From contig OZ257148.1 in NCBI GenBank assembly GCA_965279285.1, forward strand, positions 2,108,001-2,172,000: a stretch of DNA of 64,000 nt. Direction: 5' to 3'. The notes beneath the pieces are model-generated. The model worked only from the letters and a program-made list of their open reading frames with translations. It did not search any database and had not been told where the DNA came from. Source of the stretch: G965279335 sp965279285. Its GTDB lineage: Bacteria > Pseudomonadota > Gammaproteobacteria > DSM-16500. A program made the translations under genes and the position numbers. Below are positions 58,653-64,000 of this stretch, piece after piece (the stretch's first letter is position 1; each line of letters opens with the position of its first letter).

Positions 58653-58728
58653 TCCCCGGTAGCTCAGTCGGTAGAGCAAATGACTGTTAATCATTGGGTC
58701 ACAAGTTCGAGTCTTGTCCGGGGAGCCA
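58653..58728 (+). tRNA. tRNA-Asn (GTT)
   Basis: 76 nt including encoded CCA. Acceptor TCCCCGG pairs with CCGGGGA. D arm GCTCAGTCGGTAGAGC, anticodon stem AATGA/TCATT with loop CTGTTAA giving anticodon GTT, and T arm ACAAGTTCGAGTCTTGT. Confidence 0.95.
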
Positions 58729-58828
58729 AATTCTTTGATAGATTGCAGATCATTTTTTTCTGAAGATAAAACAGCTTTTTTTTAAATTCCTGTATCGCTA
58801 AAAAAATCAATTTTTAAGCTGCTTATTC

Positions 58829-59173
58829 TCAAACGTTATAAAGAACGTGCACATGACCAGTGTTGAATTTTTTATTTTTTGATACGGGCCGTTTTCTTAT
58901 TACGATATCAATATCTTGATTTAATTTGTTTAAGAGACCAATGAGCTTTCCTAGAGAGAATCCAGATAATTGGCCACGACACAATAAAGAAATTTTCGGC
59001 TGCTTTAATTCTAATTCTTCTGCTGCTTTTTTTTGAGTCCATTTTTCTTGCTCAATAATAGTCACTATACTTGATGCCAAAATTGCTTTAGCTTGCATCT
59101 CTTCTGCATTTTTAAATCCTAAATCTTGAAAAACATTAGTTGATCCATGCTCACATCTTTCTTTTTTACTCAT
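58829..59173 (-). CDS. higA: HigA-type antitoxin (XRE helix-turn-helix)
   Basis: 114 residues. AKAILASSIVTIIEQEKWTQKKAAEELELKQPKISLLCRGQ is a compact XRE/HTH domain of the HigA (COG5606-like) family, which binds its toxin and represses the operon. The ATG at 59173 has GAGG 6 bases upstream and lies 19 bases after the toxin stop, giving the toxin-first order typical of HigBA. The longer frame from 59215 overlaps the toxin and lacks a ribosome site. Confidence 0.85.
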   Translation of the reverse strand: MSKKERCEHGSTNVFQDLGFKNAEEMQAKAILASSIVTIIEQEKWTQKKAAEELELKQPKISLLCRGQLSGFSLGKLIGLLNKLNQDIDIVIRKRPVSKNKKFNTGHVHVLYNV

Positions 59174-59192
59174 TGGCCACCTCGCATTAATA

Positions 59193-59546
59193 CTATTTGT
59201 TTCCTGACAACACATTTTTTTTCGCTAAAGCCAAGCGTTCCTTAATTAAATCAATATCCTGCTTAGGCGTCTTGATGCCTGTTTTTGATTTCTTTTGGAA
59301 TGAGTGCAGCACATAAATTGTGTCCGCCAATTTAATTGCATATACCGAACGATAAGTATTTTTATTATAATCGCTGACGATTTCTATAACACCACCCCCT
59401 ATCCCGGTTAATGGCTTTGCATTGGAAGCCATTTTACCTTCCTGTGCTTGGTGCAACGAAAAACCAATCTCTCTTTGCACAGCTAATGGCATAGCTTGTA
59501 AGTCACGCCTTGATGAACCCACCCAACATAATTCTTTTAGCATCAT
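59193..59546 (-). CDS. higB: HigB/RelE-type toxin (phage Gp49-like)
   Basis: 117 residues. ELCWVGSSRRDLQAMPLAVQ, AKPLTGIGGGVIEIVSDYNK and RSVYAIKLADTIYVLHSFQKKS followed by KQDIDLIKERL match the Gp49/HigB branch of RelE-fold ribosome-dependent mRNA interferases. The conserved FQKKSK..TP region is intact, so the toxin is probably functional. It precedes the antitoxin in one operon. A palindrome upstream (59584-59607) may be the operator. Confidence 0.88.
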   Translation of the reverse strand: MMLKELCWVGSSRRDLQAMPLAVQREIGFSLHQAQEGKMASNAKPLTGIGGGVIEIVSDYNKNTYRSVYAIKLADTIYVLHSFQKKSKTGIKTPKQDIDLIKERLALAKKNVLSGNK

Positions 59547-59583
59547 CTACTAATCCACTGTTTAACTATAGCCTAAATAATTC

Positions 59584-59607
59584 AATTATACCAGTTTTAG
59601 TATAATT
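59584..59607. promoter_or_regulatory. Candidate HigBA operator palindrome
   Basis: AATTATAC and GTATAATT, perfect 8-bp arms around an 8-bp spacer, 38 bases before the toxin start. TATAAT-like sequences within it suggest overlap with the promoter, as expected for autorepression. Confidence 0.5.
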
Positions 59608-59799
59608 TATGTGTATAGATCTATGATCGCCAATACATAACCCTCCTTTATTCTCAAATATTATAAAGAATATGCACACAACCAACAATGAGGAAAACCA
59701 TTAAATAACTCGCAATTTGATACTAGCACCAAATACCAGTTGTACCCTTTCTTTATCTATTGTAATTTATCACCTCAAACAAAGTTCTATGCTAATAAG

Positions 59800-60276
59800 C
59801 CGAAGGTATCAGATGAAAAAAAACTACCCAAAAGTCTGCTAGTTAAAGCTAATCAACCAAAAGATGTAATTAACACCCTATATGAGCGTATAGCCTCAAT
59901 TATCCGTGACGCAAGAGCTAACATAGTGCGCTCAGTTGATATCACCATGGTGAAAGCTTATTGGCAAATAGGTATATATTGTCGAAGAAGAACAAGGTGG
60001 TATTAAACGGGCGGAATATGGCAAAGAATTACTTAAGACTATTTCTGTGAAGTTAAGCAACAAGTTTGGTAATAGCTTTGCAGTAAATACCCTTGAAGAT
60101 ATACGAAAATTTTATTTAGTTTATTCCCCAGAAGATAATAAGAAATCCCGCACAGTGTGCGGGAAATTAAACGCACCCAAGTTTAGCCCTAATTTATTTT
60201 GGTCGCATTATAGGATATTAAGGAGCTAGAGGCTGAAATTAAAAGGGAGCTTAAAATGCTAAAACTTCAAGACTAA
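59800..60276 (+). pseudogene. Decayed DUF1016 (YhcG-type PD-(D/E)XK) nuclease gene
   Basis: Remains of the DUF1016 N-terminal domain are readable in two frames. INTLYERIASIIRDARANIV and VDITMVKAYWQIG run to about 59970; the reading then shifts to IVEEEQGGIKRAEYGKELLK and LSNKFGNSFAVNTLEDIRKF. The second frame stops at 60229 after LFWSHYR. A short tail in a third frame (IKELEAEIKRELKMLKLQ, ending 60276) looks like the family C-terminus. The nuclease domain between them is missing. Frameshift plus internal deletion make it non-functional. No clear start survives. Confidence 0.75.
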
Positions 60277-60316
60277 ACAGCCAAGAAATCATAATACAAC
60301 ATCCTTCACCCAAACC

Positions 60317-60808
60317 TCACGTTAAAGAAAGAAAAACAATCGATAAAAAGAGAATTAAAAAAGGTATCATTAACGCTATATAAGCTTTCTTTAGTTGATT
60401 TGTTTTTTCTAGCGACCGAGAAAAGAAAATAACAAAAAAAGCCAGAGGAAAATACATAAAAGCAACAAACAAATTTAATTGATAAAAGAATTCATTATGC
60501 GGAACAATTCCTGCTATATAACAAAAAAACAAATACGGTAACCACAAAATGCAAAAAAACAAATGCAACGATCGGAAAATAGAGCTAACCTTAATATTAA
60601 TAATATTTTTTTTGTCATGTGCCTTATTAATGAATTCAGTTTTATAAAACAATGCAAATAATAAAATTATAATACTTGAGATAAAAAACATTATTATTTT
60701 AAATTTTATTTCTTCAGGAAAAACAAATTCAAACAATAAAAAATTTATTGAAAATAGCCCTGCTAAAAGTATTAGAAAGTTGATTGCTAATATAACGATA
60801 TTGCGCAT
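60317..60808 (-). CDS. Four-helix membrane protein, unknown
   Basis: 163 residues, four strongly hydrophobic segments (ILAINFLILLAGLFSINFLL, IIMFFISSIIILLFALFY, LHLFFCILWLPYLFFCYI, AYIALMIPFLILFLSIVFL) and a fifth at about 118-132. No family was recognised. AAGGGG 7 bases upstream supports the ATG. The gene is notably AT-rich and lies next to a toxin-antitoxin pair and a decayed nuclease gene, which hints at an acquired or decaying segment. Confidence 0.65.
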   Translation of the reverse strand: MRNIVILAINFLILLAGLFSINFLLFEFVFPEEIKFKIIMFFISSIIILLFALFYKTEFINKAHDKKNIINIKVSSIFRSLHLFFCILWLPYLFFCYIAGIVPHNEFFYQLNLFVAFMYFPLAFFVIFFSRSLEKTNQLKKAYIALMIPFLILFLSIVFLSLT

Positions 60809-61155
60809 GATTTCCCCTTATCCATTAGGAGCATTTGTATTTAGAACCTCTGATATTACGTTACCACACTTGCACATAAATTTCACAAACAACATTCTCT
60901 CACCCATAATAACTATCCAGTGGCGGGGAATTTGCTAGAAGATTCTTCGCTACTGAATAGTTACCACGAATATGAATCAAGATATAAAATATGGCATTGA
61001 TAGAATACAAAATCACTTCCTAACAAAGCCAGCACCGAAGGTGGCTATATAAAAACTTAACCCTTGCTTCCTGAAACCATGCCAACATATGGACATTAAT
61101 TGTTCTTTAATGTACAATTCATAAAAAAAATAACCCTATCTGGCGGATAAAGCAT
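60809..61155. other. Intergenic region with a mini-element
   Basis: No coding frame. It contains only a small family terminus pair at 60909-60964 (next entry) and the leader of the RS-rich gene, which lacks a strong ribosome site (GGCGGATAAAGCATATG). Confidence 0.35.
60909..60964. repeat. Mini-element made of termini only
   Basis: TAACTATCCAGTGGCGGGGA and TCGCTACTGAATAGTTAC are near-complementary termini enclosing GAAGATTC-like sequence; the family A arms are absent. This 56-bp unit suggests that the termini define the element and the inner part is variable. Confidence 0.6.
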
Positions 61156-61968
61156 ATGTTACATTCAAGCCCAGCTGCAAATCAAAGCGATATTAAAGAT
61201 TCAAAATCTGAACGTCGGCCAATTTTATTACCAAGCAGAAGGCGAAGCAGCAGAAGTCGCTCAAGAGAGCGGACAGCAAGTGACGCGCCACGATCCAATA
61301 AGCGCTCTCCCTCACCTAAAAGATCACAAGCTTATTCACAAAATCAAACAACAGTACAACATGAAAGTGATATTTTATTTATCCCCGCCCCCAAGACGCT
61401 CACAGAATTACATGATTTACTAAAGGGGGTGAAAAGCGAGATTTTGATGGCAAGCACGTGTATCTCAAGAAAGCATGCTTATATCTTAACTGTTATTATT
61501 GATACAATATCAAAATTTCCCAAAAACCAAGACGTTGAGAAGAAAAAGCTACTCATTGAAATTTTTAGCTTGATGTGCAGACCAAATCCCAATGATTACA
61601 GTGTACCTCTAGAGGAACAAAAGATAATTACGAAACTCATTCCTCAATTAATACCCTTAATACAAACAAATACTTTTGATGAAACATTAAATATTTTAAC
61701 TATACTTGCAAAAATAAAGAATTTTGGAAATGCATGGACAATCACTACTCGCTTTTACGATGCATTAATTGAAAACATAAAGTACCAACAGCAGAACATT
61801 AACCCTAACTCTCATTCAATAGAAAGCATAACTCAACTTTGCGAAGCTATTGCGAACATAGGCATATACGGATTTCACGCCCATTTCACTGCACCCGAGG
61901 ATGCTAAGATTGCCCTTCATATCACTCAACTTTTAGTTGGATATCTCAATCATTTTAATAAGTATTGA
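61156..61968 (+). CDS. RS-rich helical protein, likely N-terminal part of a split SET-domain effector
   Basis: 270 residues. Residues 20-60 are Arg/Ser-rich and strongly basic (RRRSSRSRSRERT, RSNKRSPSPKRS), resembling eukaryotic RS domains and nuclear localisation signals. Residues 70-270 are helical, possibly HEAT/ARM-like (AYILTVIIDTISKFPKN, IITKLIPQLIPLIQTNTFDE, LNILTILAKIKNFGNAW). The stop TGA at 61966-61968 lies inside the left arm of a 44-bp perfect palindrome. The downstream SET-domain ORF is in the same frame with no other stop between, so this is probably the N-terminal portion of one gene. Independently functional expression cannot be excluded. Confidence 0.65.
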   Translation: MLHSSPAANQSDIKDSKSERRPILLPSRRRSSRSRSRERTASDAPRSNKRSPSPKRSQAYSQNQTTVQHESDILFIPAPKTLTELHDLLKGVKSEILMASTCISRKHAYILTVIIDTISKFPKNQDVEKKKLLIEIFSLMCRPNPNDYSVPLEEQKIITKLIPQLIPLIQTNTFDETLNILTILAKIKNFGNAWTITTRFYDALIENIKYQQQNINPNSHSIESITQLCEAIANIGIYGFHAHFTAPEDAKIALHITQLLVGYLNHFNKY

Positions 61969-62060
61969 TCTTGCTACCATTTAGTAGACACGTCGAAGAG
62001 AAACAAAGATTATACTCTTTGTTTCTCTTCGACGTGTCTACTAAATGGTAGCAAGATCAA
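61965..62060. repeat. 44+8+44 bp perfect palindrome at the gene break
   Basis: Left arm 61965-62008 begins TTGATCTTGCTACCATTTAG and the right arm 62017-62060 ends CTAAATGGTAGCAAGATCAA. All 44 positions pair, with the 8-base loop ATTATACT. It shares no sequence with families A or B. The total of 96 bp is a multiple of three. Confidence 0.92.
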
Positions 62061-62103
62061 ATCCTTTTGTTGCACAGAAGATCGAGAAAAATGTCGCCAG
62101 TGG

Positions 62104-62967
62104 ATGAAAGATGTAAGAGGCATTATTTACAGCACCTCCACATCGACAGCAGATTCTCAAGCAAACAAGTTAGTCTTAGCTCTTGACAGAGAGCTTAATA
62201 TGGCAACAAATTCCACCAAGGCTAGGTCCGTATATGCATTTAAAAAAATTACCCGTGGTTTTATAGAGTCTTTTTTTGGGAGAACAACACAGTTTTATGA
62301 TGGCAGACCCGAAGATGCACATAAGATAATTTTGGATATAGAAAAAGAGACAATTATCGTCGATGCAAGCAAAGAAGGAAACGCAACACGAGATATTAAG
62401 CACTCTTCCTTTGGTCGCATTATCTTGGCCAAGGAAGAGCCCAGCAATACAAATGATCTAAAAATTGGACATACTGTCATTTATCTATTTGCTGATGGTA
62501 TTAAGTATATTGCGAATAATTTTGCAGGCCTTCAAACAGGCGTCATAGAAGCAGAAGACGAGTTTGACGAAAATCGGTTAACGGAATATGACCTGAAAGC
62601 AATTAACTCTATAACTAAAAAAGATATTAAGGTTTTGCCTAGTAGAAATTGGGAAATCATAAGAAAAATATTTGAAGAAGATGATTATTTTAACTGCGTT
62701 CCAATTACAGAGAAAGTACATGTTGAAATAGAGGGTAAGCGAGAGAAAAAGTGGCATGCACGGTTTTATGCTATCCGAGATATTAACCCCGGGCAAAAAT
62801 TATTAGTTGATTATCGCTATTTAACTGGCCATGAACAAAAGCAAACCTTAGATGATAAAAAATTTCCCGTCCAACTTTATCCAAAACAAACGTTTTTTGT
62901 CCCGGACGCAAAGCAAAAGGTTACAGCTGAACCTGCAGCCCCTAGATCTTTAACACATAAAAAATAG
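62104..62967 (+). CDS. SET-domain protein, likely C-terminal part of the split gene
   Basis: 287 residues from the first ATG; the frame is open back to 61969. Residues 41-239 read as a SET methyltransferase domain: ARSVYAFKKITRGFIESFFG (strand and G-loop), IIVDASKEGNATRDIKHSS (matching the IDA..GN.ARFINHSC block) and FYAIRDINPGQKLLVDYRY (matching A.RDI..GEEL..DY). The NHSC motif is changed to KHSS, so cofactor binding may be altered. SET proteins methylate lysines, often on histones, and are known effectors in Legionella and Chlamydia. No ribosome site precedes the ATG, which supports its being the continuation of the upstream ORF. Confidence 0.72.
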   Translation: MKDVRGIIYSTSTSTADSQANKLVLALDRELNMATNSTKARSVYAFKKITRGFIESFFGRTTQFYDGRPEDAHKIILDIEKETIIVDASKEGNATRDIKHSSFGRIILAKEEPSNTNDLKIGHTVIYLFADGIKYIANNFAGLQTGVIEAEDEFDENRLTEYDLKAINSITKKDIKVLPSRNWEIIRKIFEEDDYFNCVPITEKVHVEIEGKREKKWHARFYAIRDINPGQKLLVDYRYLTGHEQKQTLDDKKFPVQLYPKQTFFVPDAKQKVTAEPAAPRSLTHKK

Positions 62968-62999
62968 TTTTCTGGTGAGGGATAAACTCTTTATCAATG

Positions 63000-63112
63000 C
63001 TTGGTAGGCACGCTGCGCTTTGCCCACCCTACATTTTGTCGTGCCAGCGTGCTTCTAGCTGGCATCCAGAGTTGTAGGGTGGGCAAAGCGCAGCGTGCCC
63101 ACCAAACTCTTT
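63000..63112. repeat. Family A element with nested hairpin, between convergent genes
   Basis: GGTAGGCACGCTGCGCTTTG arm, TCGTGCCAGCGTGCTTCTAG hairpin, and perfect right arm TGTAGGGTGGGCAAAGCGCA..CCAAAC; followed by a weak terminus (AGCTACTGAAC). Separates the SET gene from the LuxR-type gene. Confidence 0.82.
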
Positions 63113-63146
63113 AGCTACTGAACACTCACCTTCTCCACAAAGCAAC

Positions 63147-64000
63147 TTACAAACTCAAATAAGCATAAATAAACGTTTCTATCAACTCAGCCTTATTATA
63201 AAAACCAAATTTAACTTTGATATTATCAATATGTTTCTCAAAAGTACGCGCTGAAACAGCCAGCTCACGCGCCGCCTCTTTGGCACTCACACCCTTACAA
63301 TAAACAATAAGACAATCTAATTCACGCGGGGTAATACTATCACCCTGCTTAAAAAATTGATTAATCTGAATATAAGCTAAAAATTGTTTATGTGCTGTAA
63401 TAGGATTTTGATATAACTTAGAATATAGCTTACGAATGTCACCAAATTTTTTTAAACTAAGCGTATTAACTGCGATCGTCAACAAACCCACCACCTCATT
63501 CTCTCTATTCAACAACGGTATTTTAGTTAAAGAATTAGCAACTACCTTACCTTCTTTATTTAAATACGGGTCTTCTTCTATGCTTAAAAGCGGAGTCTTA
63601 CTGTCGATTACTTGCTTATCATATTCAAAAACTTTATTTTCATAACGTGGGGCCCATGTTTTACGCATTAACCTACCAATATCAAAAATATTTTTTCCTA
63701 CAATTTCTGTAATCGACTTCATCCCGTAAATAGCCAAAGCACTCTTATTTGCTTGTAAATAAGCTAAATTAGTCGAATTTTTTATATGTGCAGCCCCAGG
63801 AATAACATCAATAATATTTTGTATCATCAACATAGAGTCGACATTATTCATAGAAGAACTGATGGAAGAATAAATTTGCTCAACCATTAAATCAGAATTT
63901 TTTGTTTTTTCTTCCACAACACCTAGTAACCAATAACCATTTTTATTTGAAATTATTTTCCACTCCACACTAACTTTACTCTCACCTACTTGCAGCAATA
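63147..64000 (-). CDS. PAS-LuxR family transcriptional regulator (5' end outside window)
   Basis: At least 283 residues, open to the right edge. A PAS-like domain spans about residues 55-180 (IIDVIPGAAHIKNSTNLAYL, VGKNIFDIG). The C-terminal LuxR/GerE helix-turn-helix is at about 220-283 (ITPRELDCLIVYCKGVSAKE, AARELAVSARTFEKHIDNIK). The layout matches the LuxR-type PAS regulators common in Legionella relatives. A TTG at 63998 is possible as a start, but a truncated PAS domain at the beginning makes a longer protein more likely. Confidence 0.82.
   Translation of the reverse strand, partial: LLQVGESKVSVEWKIISNKNGYWLLGVVEEKTKNSDLMVEQIYSSISSSMNNVDSMLMIQNIIDVIPGAAHIKNSTNLAYLQANKSALAIYGMKSITEIVGKNIFDIGRLMRKTWAPRYENKVFEYDKQVIDSKTPLLSIEEDPYLNKEGKVVANSLTKIPLLNRENEVVGLLTIAVNTLSLKKFGDIRKLYSKLYQNPITAHKQFLAYIQINQFFKQGDSITPRELDCLIVYCKGVSAKEAARELAVSARTFEKHIDNIKVKFGFYNKAELIETFIYAYLSL

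Noticed and set aside
58829..59215. Antitoxin start at 59215 (128 aa)
   Set aside because: The extra residues overlap the toxin coding end and lack a ribosome site; ATG 59173 has GAGG at 6 bases.

Overview
The window looks like chromosome from an AT-rich, host-associated gammaproteobacterium of the Legionellales/Coxiellaceae type. The evidence is the core gene order thrS-infC-rpmI-rplT-pheS-pheT-ihfA-tRNA-Pro, gammaproteobacterial lapA-lapB, cmk-rpsA and rlmKL, a CBU_0592-type small membrane protein, and many large, low-homology, Ser/Ala/Lys-rich proteins that resemble the effector repertoires of intracellular bacteria. The genus cannot be fixed by reading alone.

Layout. 1-5362: the 5' part of a very large two-partner-secretion-type adhesin gene (minus strand, TTG start) that runs off the left edge. 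6014-8969: an MHS-type transporter and a soluble hybrid sensor kinase. 8991-21540: an accessory block of six minus-strand effector-like proteins, including a tandem pair of ankyrin-like paralogues and a 1096-residue membrane-hairpin protein, interrupted by a small lipoprotein and queH. 22003-25545: a second, shorter adhesin paralogous to the first. 25777-30837: a small membrane protein, two more effector-like proteins and dusA. 31011-37693: lapB-lapA, rpsA, cmk and gyrA. 37955-43693: a TPR methyltransferase, rlmKL and fadD. 43748-51060: tRNA-Pro, ihfA, pheT, pheS, rplT, rpmI, infC (ATT start), thrS and tRNA-Val. 51507-58728: NAD-malic enzyme with a DoxX-like protein, another effector-like protein, uvrB, an aspartate aminotransferase and tRNA-Asn. 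58829-64000: a HigBA-type toxin-antitoxin pair, a decayed DUF1016 (YhcG-type) nuclease gene, a membrane protein, an apparently split SET-domain gene with a long perfect palindrome at the break, and the 3' part of a PAS-LuxR regulator.

The most striking structural feature is a dense set of small palindromic interspersed elements. Family A (about 18 loci) is a REP/REPIN-like module built around GTGGGCACGCTGCGCTTTG, often in inverted pairs and in its full form bounded by GTAACTATTCAGC termini. A second hairpin module (ATGCCAGC..GCTGGCAT) is often nested inside. Family B (two copies) has about 45-bp arms that differ between copies yet stay self-complementary, and shares the same termini. Several elements supply the stop codon or last residues of neighbouring genes. 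The second highlight is the SET-domain gene. An RS-rich, basic N-terminal ORF and a SET-like C-terminal ORF lie in the same frame, separated by one TGA inside a 44+8+44 bp palindrome. This suggests a eukaryotic-type chromatin-modifying effector recently broken by a palindromic insertion. No CRISPR array, prophage or intact insertion sequence was seen.
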